A DNA stretch of 64,000 nt, taken from Tubiluchus corallicola (Eukaryota > Priapulida > Priapulimorpha > Priapulimorphida > Tubiluchidae). The stretch spans positions 1-64,000 of the forward strand of contig JAQGDQ010001080.1 of assembly GCA_030141605.1 (NCBI GenBank). The letters are read 5' to 3'. A model generated the notes under the pieces. It made no database searches and was not told the DNA's origin. It worked only from the letters and a program-made list of their open reading frames with translations. Shown in pieces: positions 23,935 through 37,781 of the stretch (positions are counted from its first letter, which is position 1; each line of letters starts with the position of its first letter). A program made the position numbers and the translations under genes.

Positions 23935-26915
23935 TAACGAATCTAAATAGATAATAATTGATTTTACTTTATCATTGATTGCGTCAGTTAACCAGCCACT
24001 TATTATTTAAGCAGTTAGTCAATTAGTGAATAATTATTTTCTTGAGTAAGTGAGGGAAGAAATAAAGAGGAAACAAAAAAATTAAGAGAACAAATATCTC
24101 GTATAAGTAAACAAAAGCTTACAGACAAGTGAACAAGTTTAACTGTCTGAGAGAGTGATATGATATGATACGATTATTTTATTGCAAACCACGGTTCAGT
24201 TTGCAAAATACATTTACAATAAGATTGCTAGAAAATAAAAAAATGAAAATTAAATGCTAAATCACAGTTTAAAATGCACTAATAATGAATAAGTGTTTGA
24301 GTAATTAATTGATTGGAAGAATAACAGACTTAATTACAGTTTCACCAAAAGATAAACTCACTGATTGACTGAATGACCAACTAACTACTCAACTAGAAAT
24401 GAATTTAACTAATTAGCGAACTAATTAACCAATCTACCAACCAAGGTCCCAATTGATGGATTTAGTTAGCGACTTGACACAAAAAAATAAAACAAGCTGC
24501 AAACCCGCCATTTTGCAAACCTGCTAAACCTGCCATACCCGCCATACTGCCAAACCTGTCATACCCGCCATACTGCCAAACCTGTCATACACGCCATACT
24601 GTCAAACTTGTCAAATCTGACATACTGCCAAACAAGCTAAACCTGCCATGCCCAAAATTCTGACAAACCAGCCAAACCTGCCATACCACCAAGCTTGTCA
24701 TACCAAGAAGTTAAAACTGAATGATTGACTAACTATATATATATATAATATAAAATTATCTTTATTTGCCATTAAAATACATTGATAATCAATGAATAAA
24801 AACTTTACAGAGATGATCAATCAGTGTTAGTTAATAAAGCCTTACACTGCTAAAGGCAAATGCGTCAGTGCAATCTAAACTGCTGTGCAGTAATGGAAAG
24901 AAACAAAAATGAAAAAATGTGATTTAATTAATTATTTCATGATTTAATTATGAATTAATTAATTAATTAGTACAGGCGACCAACTGGCTAGCTTAGTTAA
25001 CTAACTAATTAACAATCTGCACACAGTCAACTTTTTTGTACAGTACGAAGCCTCAAAGCATTGTATGTTCTCTGCTTTGCTGATTGTGCCGGTTTCCGAA
25101 AGAGAAAAGAAATACAAAACAATGCCAATAGAGTACGCCACATACTGGCACACACAGACGCTGCAAAATGGCGGAAGCTCTTTCTAACTTTTCAGTAAGT
25201 TTACATAAAATTACGAAGTTTTGATTTTTTTCTTTGTTTTTGTTAATACTTGCTAGACTGTGGCACGCAGTAGAAGATAAAAATACCGTTCTTTGCTAGA
25301 CCCCAAATAAAAATATTTCACGAAAACTTTCATTAGATTTTTAAAGTTGTTTTTTTTTAATAGGAGGTATGTTTCAACTTTTTTGCGTCAGCGTGTAGAT
25401 AAAGGATGTATCTTACTATTTAATCCCTGCTTTCAGTGGTATTTCTAATTTGGGCGACCCGAATTCCCTAAACTGTAATCAGGCCATACAGGCGACCAAA
25501 CAATATTATCGTGTCATGATAGATCACAGCCCTACAGGTCCCATTTATATAAAATAAAGTGACTGATTTAAAATGATTGCACATAAGATCAACACTTACG
25601 CTAAAACACAGGCAGGACAGTTATAAAGATAGAATTAGCTTGCTGATGCCTGACATAAACTTTGCAAAGCAAATTCATACTCCAAACCATATTCTAGGCA
25701 AATCACGTCGATGACATCACGAGGTGGCGCGTATTTTTAAAAATCAAGATGGTGAAACGCAGTTTGTTTTTGGTAAGAAATTTCGAAGTTAAATTGCTGC
25801 TTTCAACCTAACGAAGCTTTAAATTCAACAAACAGAATGGCACTTTTTCACTTTTACTGAACGAACGTTAATTTAAAACTTGCTTTATGAAGTGCCACCA
25901 TTCCATTTTTAAATCACCTTGCAGCCACAATCTACTTATTAGACAAAATAGAAGACTAAAGCGTGATCACTTCTGTGTTTGAGTGCAAAGAATAAATTGT
26001 TTCATACAGAAACCAAAATTTTCACTTTTCTAACAAAATCACACATTTTGCACTTAAAATCAATATTACACTTCACTAAAAAGTCTTCTGTTTTTCCTGG
26101 AGCACTGTTCACGCTTATAGCAAGACTGCACAGTAAATGATTTGCTTGAGTTGTCTCGTCTTCACGCATCTGAAAGTTACGCCTATAAACTGACGTGTTG
26201 GAGTTGATCACCATGACAGCTTTTTAACTCCGCCTCAAATTCTTGAGCACTAGAAATATGGCGCCAATAATGTTTGTTTGAACATTTTTAATAGATGCAA
26301 AGTTCCTTCAGTTTTTAAGGGCAAGTACTTTTCCTCCTTTTAAGAACTCACAGAAATCGAAATAAACTTCAAAAAATTGTTATTGCAGGATAATATGACC
26401 TGCTTAATCGTTGTTACAGTTATGGGCAAAATAAAAGACCTGCTTTGTTTGTTGAGCTTAAAGTATGTCAACTGAACTTGTGTCCTATGTCATAGAATTT
26501 GATAAAATTTGAAATGCTTGAAAGATGTATGACTCTTTTTAAACTTGCTCACACATCCATTTATTGATTCTTATCGTAAAATGTGTGTATGGTATCACTG
26601 CATCATATGTGATTATTAAGCAGGTTGAATTGAATATAATTTCGACTGAAATTGCACATTATTCCAATTGAAATTATATTACAACATGCAGGCAATTTAA
26701 TAATAACTAGAATACATGTAAAAATGTGTATGTAGTGAAAAGCTGCTCAGAGCTGTTCATTGTGTTCACATTTATGAGACTCTGTGATATTCTTATGAAA
26801 ATAAATGACATTGATTAACTGAACTGGATTATAATTGTCAATGATTCAAATCAAAGTCTCTTTTTATGTCACGAAAAGCTTTTCAAAGTAAGTTATTAGA
26901 ACCCAGTCACATGTG
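23935..26915 (+). repeat. Duplicated block A, copy 2, right part
   Basis: Paralogue of 4,640-7,485. Similarity fades out after the ACCCAGTCA word near 26,905. The 24,495-24,710 part is the rearranged CTGCCATAC short tandem repeat. No conserved reading frame is visible across the two copies. Confidence 0.8.
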
Positions 26916-29095
26916 GCCAAAATTATTCTAGGAAAATTGCTCTGAGCAGGATTTAAATCAGCAATTTTGATCAGAATTGTATTTCTAAATTTAAAAATTG
27001 TTTGGTGGCGGGCCATTTCGTTAGTAATAGAGCTACAGTTGATTTTCGTAAACACACAAATTTGCATTCTGGTAAAACGCATTTATGTCGTCTAAACTAC
27101 GACATGAAATGTAGAAATTGGACAATAACTAGTTGTAAAAAATAAAAACACTCTTTTTGTAACACCTACCCGTTACTAGGGTTCTTCATTCCCAAAAGTA
27201 GACCAAAAGTAGCAATAGATTGCACTTGAATTACTTTCCGAAGAAGCCATTATTTTTTAAGCGGGTATTGATGTTGAAGGACCAAAGACCTATCTGACAG
27301 AACTCTAATTTTGCTCTGCCTTTCCACAGTAAGGTGAAAAATAGAGTAAACAAAACTTAGGCAAAACGTACAATTAACGAAGAAAGAGCCAAATTTAATT
27401 TATGAAAAATCAAACCTTAGGCTAGGCTAATAGGATACCTGCTAGCTTGTATAGTGTCAAATGATTCTCAGTTCAAATATAAGGACCAACGATGGCACCT
27501 GAACTACGAACACATACAATACTTTGTTTTAATAGTAAACTAGGTATGAAATAATTCTGTCCTTAACTGAAGCAGAGACTCTCCACGTGCAAATCACTTC
27601 AAGTTTGCCAAGCCGCCTCCTCTATGACTACCAATATGATTGCCAAGTTGTTTCTTGTAAATAATTTTTATTAATGTCATGTTACTTTATCCAAAGATGG
27701 CATGTCCTTCATATAACGCCTTCATATAATATTTGGCGAACTTTTGAAGGCCCACTTCAGGGTTAGTATACCACGTAAGGTTACACGATGTTACTCTTTT
27801 TTCCAACTGCTAAGATTCTGTTTAGACCTCTTTTGTTTTAATTTCAACTCGTCACGAGTTTTCAAATTGATGGTGAAAAGCAAGTAGAGCAAAGAAAAAC
27901 TAATGAATAAGTAAGTTGGTCCACTTTCTAGAAGACTCCTGCTAGTAATGCACAACTAAACTTAGAATTCAAAAAGTTGGAACTTAAAAATATCTACCTC
28001 ACGTTGCTACGAGGCGCAAACTTCCTTGGATAATTTTGTGCTATTTTTACTGCATTACTGTCTTCCGCATTCCAAAAAATGTTTGACAAGAACATTTCAA
28101 AACTAGAATAAGCAGACTGAGGGTAAATTATAAAAAAAAAGAAAGAAAAATGGTAAAATGAAACACTTAGCAAAATTTTACAGCTAACACTTACATGTTG
28201 AGTCGAAATCTAAGGGGTTAAACCAAAAATTACTGAATCATGACTGACTTAATAATAACAACCAAGAAGAGAAAAATAAAATGAAACTGAAGCCGAACAT
28301 GACCAGAACACACTGCCCTCGAATCTACGAGAACAGGTTACACGCTCGAGAAAATTGGCCTAGAAAACTGAGCTCTGATTGGCCCACGCAATTTTAAATT
28401 CAATACACTGCATCGTCAGGAAGCCCGTCACAGATTGATCTTGCGACCCGCCACAATATCAACAATCCAGAAAGAGTTTATACTAATATTCAATATACTA
28501 TGAGCAATCACTATTAAGTAGGTTACAAGAAGGCAGCAGGATCGGCAAATTTAAAATGAAAGCTTATATTCTATGCTATGTTTTACATAAATGCTGACAA
28601 TCTGGCCTATAAAATGAATGAATTAAAATGTAAAGTTAAATTGTTAACATTTCATATTATTGAGGCGTGAGGTAAAAAAACCCCAACTTTTAATTAACAA
28701 TGACAGTGTTTGCACTAGAAAATTATTGCTGCTTTCATCTGGCAAAAAAGCCAGAGTCATCGTTTTTTAGCTTTACACGAGTTTGACAGGGCCCATAGCC
28801 GATACAGAATTTGAGTTCTCAGAGTCACTATCATTGAAAATAAATCTTGGAAGTAGTCTGTTACTATGAATACTGTCTGTTAATTGGATGTATATACAGA
28901 AGTAATAATTGAAATGCAGTCAACAACTATAACTTAGTGAAATTAAAACAGGAATGCATTACCAAAAAAAACAGATCAATTGCTTATAGTAGTAGACTTT
29001 AGTTACCTATGTATAAATTATCCAATCATATCGATTCCAGCCAACCAGCATTTCTAGGAGGACTTCATTAATTTATAATTGATGAACAGTCTGCA
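26916..29095. other. Apparently unique sequence, no gene recognised
   Basis: More varied in composition than the flanks and without visible copies in the window. I found no open frame longer than about 70 codons and no recognisable domain. It is a candidate for single-copy host DNA between repeat blocks. Confidence 0.5.
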
Positions 29096-29965
29096 ACAAC
29101 TCTAGCACTTGGAATGAAGCTTTGGAGTCTACCTAATTTAGATAATACGTATGAGACTGCAATGGTTCAGAATACTGATCAACTGGGATTAAGTGTAAAT
29201 TTCAATTCTGTGCTTTTGCCTTATATGTCAAATAAAAATGGCATTAATTCACAGGTGAATTGGAGTTATAATACAGCTGACTTTAATGCAGATTAGAGAT
29301 GAATCTGTTACGTGGAAAATATCAGATGGAGAAGTTTGTGTAGGCATGGGTCGATTTTGCAACTCAGACGAACAACGGGTGGCAGAAATGGCAAAACTAT
29401 TCCAGTTACTGGCAGCTTTTTTTGCGGGAGAAGAGACATTTCTGGAAATGGTATTGCGCGATCGTTTCCAATGAAAAAACATCAGAATATAACAGAGCAT
29501 GAAACTGAAATAACGTATGAAATCAGGAAGCAGAGAAAAGATTATGAAAGACATATTGTACATAATACCAAAAACAATCCAAGAGCCAAATATTAACTAC
29601 AGGAAGGGATTGGTGAACTCCACAAAGTGCTAAATGATAATAATTCTGATTTAACTATTAGGAATGAAGAAAAAACAGAAACATCGTCTGAATGTTTTGC
29701 AAATGTCTTTGTACAGGTGGATCTTACGACATCCATAGCAACTTTGCAACCATTGATGCCTGGGGCACTTAGAGGAAATCTGGTAATCATTGAGGAAATG
29801 GCATATGATGAGAGGTGACTCATAATGCTACCAAATCAGAGAGATTGGACGGTATGCATCCACGTCTATTATAAGAAATGGCAAATGAAATGAAAGGCTA
29901 GCAAACTTACCAAATTTGTTATTAGCTCAAAGAAAAAACCCGCTCAGCTTATTCCAACATCACGC
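29096..29965 (+). pseudogene. Decayed LINE, region between endonuclease and reverse transcriptase
   Basis: Pieces in several frames match the linker and early reverse transcriptase of CR1-type non-LTR elements. They are an EIRKQRKDYERHIVHNTKNN piece, then PRAKY, a GIGELHKVLNDNNSDLTIRN piece, EEKTETSSECFANVFV, and, after a frame change, a KSERLDGMHPRLL piece resembling the family's KSPGPDGxHPRxL motif. The order and spacing fit one element read left to right. Stops and frameshifts are frequent, the catalytic YxDD region is not present, and both ends are missing. Confidence 0.7.
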
Positions 29966-30504
29966 CACATCAGCTCATCATGGGACACACGCTGAGACGA
30001 TATGCTAACAAATTCACTTACCCATCGTATCCATAATGAACATGAAACCATCAAATACTATGGCCGACACAGCATGGTCGTTTCATTGACATCTCCAATT
30101 AATTTTATTCGTTGGCGCAGACACCCGACTATTGCTTCAATTTAAAACCATAGGAAGTTTGGGCATCAGAAAACGGCATATCAATACCTTTAACGAACAA
30201 AGCAAGTTCCGAAAAAAGTGAAACACCACATCACTAGAGGCAAAATGACAGCCTTGGTAAAATTGAGGTGGTCCTTAATATACATGGATATCAATTCCAA
30301 CACAGCCGCTAGACCAGCTCACTTTCTATCATCGTTGTCCCAAACGAACGAAAAAGATAATTCAGATTAAAAATAAGAAAAGCTTCAAATTGAGAACATC
30401 TTTTTAAGGAATACTTATCACTTACAACATCACAATCTCGATCATCCTTCAAGCCCCAGAAATTGGCGATAATTATCTCTCTGATTCACTGGGATAACAT
30501 GTCA
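29966..30504. other. No gene recognised
   Basis: Moderate GC with short frames. It may be further decayed LINE sequence, since it follows the LINE directly, but I could not align any motif. Confidence 0.45.
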
Positions 30505-30872
30505 TCTCATAAAAGGATTTTCAATGGTAACATATTGTAGCTGTTGCGTTAGTTGTGGTTTTTCTACGCTAGATGGCTGACTGATTCATCCGCCAATAGT
30601 AGACACGCATGCTGCACTCCAGAGCTGTCAATCTGTCTTACGCATGAGCACTCACGTGCATCGTTGCATTCATGCACGCATCGCTACACTCAATACGCCA
30701 GCATATGTGCAAGTGCACCTCGTCTCTGCCACGCTCTATGCCGACCTGCATGTCAGCATAAAATATTTTCACCATTTAGTGCATGTACACTAGCCAAAAA
30801 TAAATGTTGAGAAATAATAGCAAATGCTGCATAACGAAAATTTCTAACAACTGCGTTAGTAAATTGCTGGGA
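30505..30872 (+). repeat. Short interspersed repeat, copy 2 (solitary)
   Basis: Shares GTAACATATTGTAGC, ACACGCATGCTGCACTCCAG, CATGCACGCATCGCTACACTC and AAAATATTTTCACCATTTAG with the copies at 12.3 and 39.7 kb. Because it is flanked by unrelated DNA, it defines the unit's ends best. Confidence 0.75.
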
Positions 30873-31924
30873 AGAAAGTGCAGTCTCTGTCGGCTATAGC
30901 ATTGTCTAAAACCGACTATTGCTTAAAATATTATTAATTATAAACCATACGACGTCTGGGCATAAAAACGACATATCAATACTAAGAAAAAGATCAAAGC
31001 AAGTCCTAAAACTTCCGCAAGTTCTACACATGCGTTACCGATTTTTGTAAGAAGTGATCTGTACACCCCCTATGTTGAACTCCCTGTATCCATGCTTTAT
31101 GGCGAGTGGATAATCATAGATAATAATAATAAGGCAAACAGAAGATGACGGTATTGTTATAGCAATGTATATAGCAATTGTTACAGATATGACGAACGCA
31201 TTGTACGTTTTTACCCACTACCCGTAGAGTGACGCAGCATGTCACGCATTTGCACGCCTCAAGCAGAGGGGTACTCTGATTATAGTGTTATTCTCAAAGG
31301 TTGTAATAAGCTAGCAGCGAGAGGGGAAGAAAGGTATACCCAAGAGAATATTGCATGCAAAGTTATATTACATAGCATTACACTTATCTGGAAGACTTAT
31401 GTAATTGGAAAAAAATTCTTAATAATTACAAGCAGTCCTCCGTCACGCCTATTACAGTCCATAGGGATCTGTTGTCGTTTATTTGATGCATCCGTGGCCT
31501 TCTAGTATATGTTGGTTTTGTCATAAAAATCTTAGCAGTTTTTTCTATAATATACTTAGTAACTTGGCCTTCTCATTTTAATTCAAACGCATTCTGCAAA
31601 GTTTCATTTCTGAAATCAATCTGTCATTATAGGCCAATTTCATTAACCATTTTATGTACTGAAAGCTCATCTGATTAAAAAGGATGGAAATTCCACAAAT
31701 AATTTGAATAAACATCCAAGATCTACCAGACCATTTCTTTTAAAAAATGGAAGTATGACAAATTTGTGAGAACAATATGCCCAAAGAAATTTGAACCATC
31801 ACCAGCAAATTGCACCAGAACAAATTGGACCTTCCAAACCAACCTTGTACATCAAAAGTAAATGAAAAATTAGGTTATTAAAGATTAAATAATCTCCGTC
31901 AGTTATTATCACAGCAGAATTTAA
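30873..31924. other. No gene recognised
   Basis: The 88-codon frame at 31,239-31,505 has no domain I know. The right end adjoins the foldback-like element. Confidence 0.55.
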
Positions 31925-33195
31925 CTGGCTATATTCGCCAGTCCATCATCTTGCCAAGTGACAGCAGAAGTATTGCACAAATATTTAAATAGTAGCACAC
32001 TTCACCAGCCTAGTTTTTCGATAGTTGACATTAGAAATAGTGCAATAAATGGTGCACTTTACCAGCCTACCACTTCGCCAGTCTATTTTTTCGCCAGTCT
32101 GTTTTTTAGCCAGACCATCAGTTAGTCAGGCTATCATTTTGCCAGTTGATAACAGAAATACTGCAAAAAGGCATTAAACAGTAATACACTTCGCCAGTGC
32201 AGTACTTCGCATCTGACCTTTCGCCAGTTTATCATTCTCCAGTCTGTCATTTTGCCAGGTGATAAAAGAAATAGTGCAAAAAGTGTATAAAAAGATGTAG
32301 TCTTCGCCATTGAATCATTTCGCCAGTATTAGTTTGCCAGCAAGGCATGCCCTTAATATCCTTTCCCTATTGCACCTCTAAGCATTTCGCCAGTATTAGT
32401 TTGCCAGCAAGGCATGCCCTTAATATCCTTTCCCTATTGCACCTCTAAGCATTTCGAAGTTCAAGAACTGTGATAAAAAGGACATCCGGTCGAATATTTG
32501 ACATTCAAAATTTGCTGTTATTTCCTTTCTGCGATGTTTAGTTTGTGAGACAAGCTTCTTTTTGGAATAACTCAAAAACCAGAGTAACCCCAATCCGGTT
32601 ACCTTTCCATATTAACTATGCTAACAGGTAGGCCAGAGGGCCATCTTAGCGTGCAATTTCCGATGATTATCATTTGACCCTCCTGAGATATTTCCGGAAA
32701 ACCATCAAAATATTTCCATTTTGGAGACTAAATTATTCCTACAAGCAGCGCCACCTATTCAAAGGAAAAAAGACAGTAAAGTACTGTGACTTAGCTATCC
32801 ATAACCGGCTTAGTCTTTTAACCTTAGACCATTGCCGTTTTATAATTGCCTCAAAAATGTCAGGGTTATGGGAAGGCCTAAACTTTATTGCAGCATTGTT
32901 TAACTTTATCCACACATTACTCATGAAAGAAAAAACCTACCAGGATGGCGGCCATTGATGATAGTCACATCAAATTTCTATCCACTGATGTATCACAAGT
33001 TTGGCATCATACACAAAAATTTACTCTGACACACTGGCGATATGATAGACTGGCGAAAAGACATCCTGACGCAATTATAGATTGGAGAAGTGATAGACTG
33101 ACAAAAAGATAGGCTGGCGAAATGGTACACCTGCAAAACGATAGGTTGACGATAAGCAACACTGGCAATATACTAACTGGGGAAGTGGGTGATTG
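31925..33195. mobile_element. Foldback-like element with inverted arrays of a short motif
   Basis: From about 31,930 to 32,460 the plus strand carries many variants of TTCGCCAGTCTAT (TTCGCCAG, TTTGCCAG, TTCACCAG), separated by a few bases. From about 33,020 to 33,190 the reverse complement recurs (GATAGACTGGCGAAA, GATAGGCTGGCGAAATGG, ATACTAACTGGGGAAGTGG). Between them lie about 560 bp with no such motif and no transposase. The inverted arrays of short units resemble foldback elements, or subterminal repeats of a DNA transposon. Exact ends and target duplication are not determined. Confidence 0.65.
32316..32449. repeat. 67-bp exact tandem duplication
   Basis: CATTTCGCCAGTATTAG starts at 32,316 and 32,383, and CATTTCG restarts at 32,450. 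Two complete 67-bp units appear identical, which marks a recent event inside the left array of the foldback-like element. Confidence 0.95.
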
Positions 33196-33629
33196 AATAG
33201 CATCAACAGCAATCATGAAACATTTAGTTGGCTTTATAAGTTCCAATTTTCAGTGGTTGTATAACATAGTTTATGGTTTCAATGAGAAATTAAGTCGATT
33301 TGAAAATTTTCACAGACAGCAGAACGTCAATTTAATAAAAATGAAACTGGCTGATTAAATATTTGAGTAATCACAGTACTAAGTACTAATCACTCACAAA
33401 CAACTGATGCATGTGGTTTCCTAGAAAACGAAACCAATAATAAGTAAATTTATTCATTAATGACACAAAAATTAAAAATAGTTTGTACACAATACAAAAA
33501 CTTTATATATAAATAAATGTTTGTCATCATGTTAAAAAATAAAAATGCATTGAATGCTAGACCAAGTAGAGCAGTGCGCAAGCTTTGCTTGAATATAAAT
33601 AATCACTGCATATAGAATAGCTTACTTCG
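33196..33629. other. No gene recognised
   Basis: Strongly AT-rich with short frames only. Confidence 0.6.
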
Positions 33630-34135
33630 CACATAAACCAAAATTTTCATATTTTGAAGGAAATCACACATACTGTACTCGAAGTTAATAATTACACTTC
33701 ACCAAAGACTTTGTAATAGCGCACACGTTACACAATTGACAATCATCATAGCACCTTTGCACAGCACATAATTTGCATAAATTGTCTAGCCTTGAGTTAC
33801 GCCTATGAATATGACAGCTGTTGATCAACCTGACACGCATCACATTAGCTGCAACTGCTGTTTAGCTCCGCCCAAAGCTTTCTCGCACTAGAAATCAGAA
33901 TTCGAAATTGTTCTCAAAATTTTCTTGAAGAATTTTTTAATAAGGTTCTTTTAGCGAAGTTTATTCACTTTTTAAGTTTTTGTTCTGTCTTCTACAGCAA
34001 GTCATACATCTTACACTCATTATTCTGCCTTCCAGGAAGCGTTTGTAAACACATTAATAAACAAATTGTTACAAAATAAAAATAACACCGTTTTGCTACT
34101 GAGAAATGCTCAGCAGATCTTTAGACAAAGTTACA
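33630..34135 (+). repeat. Dispersed segment s1, second copy
   Basis: Paralogue of 17,560-17,950, longer by a GCATCACATTAGCTGC-containing stretch. It is followed by segment s2, the same order as seen from 6.6 to 9.2 kb, which suggests a larger ancestral duplicated unit. Confidence 0.65.
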
Positions 34136-34599
34136 CTTTATTTCTGTATGACTATCATTCTAAAACAAAAGAAAACGTTATATATTTTGAATTGACTTTT
34201 TTGTCCCACATGGTAATATACTATCGTAATTATTTTAGTGGTAAATATTTTAGTAAACGCGAAGCAGCGTCGAAATATTTCTTTGTTAAAGAAGAAAGAA
34301 AATTGTCGACTGCTGATTAAGAGACGCATAAATCATGAAACAGCTGAAACTTCATTTTGATATCGTGTTTGTAAACAATGAAGTAACAAAACACAAAACC
34401 TTTTAATACAGCAATAGTTCATACAGGTAAGTACTAGTAGGATGTTCCATTTAGGGAGCGAACAATTATCATTAGGTAGAACGCTGCTCCTTTTTCACTC
34501 CACAAATCTTCAAAATCTGGCTTGTAGTGATACGTAAGTTTCTCATTTAACACTTGTCTACTTATTCTTAATTACAAAGTTGGAATGATAATATGATTA
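34136..34599. other. No gene recognised
   Basis: The 84-codon frame at 34,066-34,320 lies partly in segment s1 and lacks any motif. Confidence 0.5.
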
Positions 34600-36730
34600 A
34601 AAAGAACTTTTTTAACACAAAACGCCAAATTGCAAAATTCTATTGATGTAGTGTCTGCACACAAAAGACAGCAAAAGAATCATAAATCTTTATATTCTGA
34701 GTATTTTGAGCTGAGACATGCACTGCCGCCTACACACAAAGAAAGTTTTTAATCTTCAACAATTTTTTCTAGAATTCGCTCTTGATCATTATAATCTTCT
34801 TGGCACATTTCACAAAAGGCTAAACACTTGATTCCAGCTCCCTGTCCACGCAAGAGCAATGTAATTTTCATTGATCATTGGAGTCGTGTGAAGTGTTTAC
34901 CTGAACGACAGATCACACCCTATACACAAAGAAAACTTTTCGTCTGTAAAATTTCTCTGCCTGCTTTTTTAATCACTGAAATCTGTTGAAGTACTGTATT
35001 GACAAACAGCTTATGCCCCACAACAAAGCAAGATTTCAATCCTTGCAATTCTGTCTAGAATTTAATAATGACTGACAATAATAATCTTTTTATTGACAAT
35101 GACAATGATAATGACAATGTTTTTTATTGAAGTGGTACGGCAAATTTCACAAGAGAACTACTGGGTAATGACCAACCTTCCAAGTTCCAATTAATGCAAC
35201 AACAATTAGACAATTTTGCGACTTTCTAATTATTGAGGAAACTTTTGTGAACTACAACTGTTTTATTAAAATATTTTTTATTACTCTTGACCTTGTTGCT
35301 GCAGCTCTGCTGTATTCTCACTGTATATGTTGTTTTTGCTGCTGCTGCTTCTGCTGCTGATAGTGATAATGATGATGATAATTAAGATGTTGTCGCTCTA
35401 CCTACAAAACCACCAAAAATTCATAAATTTATAAAAACTCAATGCTTTTATTGTAAAACTCTACATATATTTTTAAAATTTAGACAAAGCAAAACTAGGA
35501 GAATTCTAACGAACAGCTAAATCTTTTCTCATGGAATCTTGAGTAATCAGTTCTTTATTTAATCCGTGAAAGGCAGCTGTCTGACAGCTCTGTTTATTTT
35601 AATATTCAATGTCAGCTTTAAGATGTTTGCAGACAACTATAATCACAGCAGCTTATTATAAAATTTCATGCATCTCTTTGTTAGGCGGCTACAAAGCAAT
35701 CAGAATTATTTCTCAGACTTAAATTATTAGAAATCATAATCACTTAATTCAGGTAACTCTTTGCATCTAGGGCGTGTGGTTTGTCTGCAGCTCGCGGTTC
35801 CAATACTTTATAAGCACTTAAACAAACTGGAAAAGTTCTTAAGAAACAAGAAATACAAAATTTGTTAGAAAAATCAAGACTTTGTTAATAAACTTTTCAA
35901 TGATAAAAAGTTGCATCATAAAAGACGAATTATAAAAACTGGTTAAAAACTAAAGTGGCGTCAAAGAAAAAAAGAAATTCTCTAGAAAGACACAACATGG
36001 CACAATTGACATGAAGTTGGAAAGACGCCAATCATCTATTGTCACCAGCCGTCCACTCATATATCAGCAGGTTGTGGGGGGACCGAAAACTAAACAATGC
36101 TGTAAACATGTTACATAGCTCGGCATCTCCAGCACAGGAGAATCTCTAAACAAGCCTTTACTCGTCAAGTTTCTTTACATTTTATTTCTACAATTATGTT
36201 AATTTTAATGGTTTTGTTGCACTTTAATCAGTTTGCTTAATGCAGAGCTTTGTTCTTTAGATGTGAAAAGAAACAATCAGTTGTTGTGCAAAAAGTAAAT
36301 GTTACCTAAGAGTCTCATCAGAAATTTGAACTAATGCGCTGCATAAACACACTTCTTGTGAAATTAAATTGACAAATCTTATCTGTAAATATTCTGCACC
36401 CAAAGAAAGTTCTTAAGCTTCATCAATCCTGCCTGGAATTTAATAATAAGTGAAATCTCCAGAAGTATTTACCCGACAAGCGAATCGCGCAAAGCAAACA
36501 AAGGCTTTAATCTTCAACAATTGAAACTTTTTGAAGTATTAAGCTGAGATGCAGTTTATGCCGTCACGTCCTGAACACACAAAGGGGGATTTTGATCCGT
36601 AAAACCAATATATCTGAGATCAAGCAGTAGTTCAATAATCTCTCTTTTCCAATTTATTCAACAGATTTTACAACAATTTTGGCAGCGTGAGAAATTGTGG
36701 GTAACGACCAACCTTGAAACACCCACGATA
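34600..36730. repeat. Segment s2 relatives (34.6-35.2 and 36.35-36.73 kb) with unassigned DNA between
   Basis: Two separated stretches match 8,240-9,250: GTGTCTGCACACAAAAG, GAAGTGTTTACCTGA and ATTTCACAA..GA at the left one, and CTGGAATTTAATAATAAGTG, CACAAAG(G/A) and GGGTAACGACCAACCTTGAA at the right one. The 118-bp unit is not amplified. Between them is a CTG-rich low-complexity patch (35,325-35,385) and about 1 kb in which I see nothing. Confidence 0.6.
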
Positions 36731-36879
36731 AATTTTCACAAACATTTGACTAAAACAGATGAGTTTGAAAATGTTTAATATGTTAGAAAAATTTTTGGCG
36801 CAGCTATTGTCTCAGTGATCATTGTTACTCATTACTTCTTTTTATTTTATCATAGTTCTGTGACATACACATACGATTA

Positions 36880-37570
36880 TAGAAGTCTATAAAGCTGTAA
36901 TACTATTAAACACATTTTTATAAATAAATTGCAGGCGGATTCGTAACTTGCATGAAAGATTGGTGAGACTTCTATACTTATTGTGGCGGTTTCATTTGCT
37001 CTGCTGCTGATCCTGGTTGTTTACATCGCAAAGAAATCGATGTTTCTCACACGAACATTGCTGAGACACCTCTCGCAGTTCAGTGGCTCATCTTCGGGGA
37101 TTGCCTTTGTTAATGTGCCAGCTTCAATTTAGCCCACAAACATCTCAATTTTCCAATACCATTACTTCGACATATAATTACGTTGTGAGTGTGTCATAAT
37201 TTCAGAAAAGTTGTCCTGAAGTAGTATGTACAATAAAGCTCAAGTTTTAGAAGAAATATCTGACTGTGTAAACATTAAGAGTTTCTTCAAAGTCATTCAA
37301 CACAAAGAGCTTTGAAAGATGCTGCAATGTTTATTTAAAAACAAGTTTTCCTCCTTTGTGCTGAAGATGTGAAATATTCTGAATTTAAGCTAAGTTCTTG
37401 TGTCAATACATTAGCCTGGGAACTAAGAAAGAGACGTCAGGGAAAGAGTTAAGTAAATATAGCAGTATGATTACAAGGTTCTTAAATTTCAAAAGCCCGC
37501 ATTCCACACCTGTGAAAGAGTTAACAAAATAAAGCTGAGCAAATGCAGACAAGACTGTTAATAGTCTACG
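36880..37570. repeat. Dispersed segment s7, copy at 37 kb
   Basis: Similar to 14,680-15,560 and 52,050-52,790 (CTTGCATGAA.GA, CAGTTCAGT.GCTC, ATTTCAGAAA, GAAGAAATATC.GA.TGTGTAAACAT, GAGTTAAGTAAAT), and inverted at 45,040-45,330. The copies are diverged to different degrees, so this family is old. Confidence 0.65.
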
Positions 37571-37781
37571 ACATTCCAGGAAAATTGACCTAAACTTTTC
37601 TACAAAGGAGTGTGAAGTAAAAACATTTTTCATTATTCCGTCGCTTTCTGGTATAACAGCCTCTTTCTTGCATATGATTTCACCTTAACTCACGTTTAAT
37701 ATCACTTACTGTTTATGAGAAACTTTAAACTGTTTTATAAGAAAGTACTACATCCTTTTATACGTAACTGATTCGCGATAG

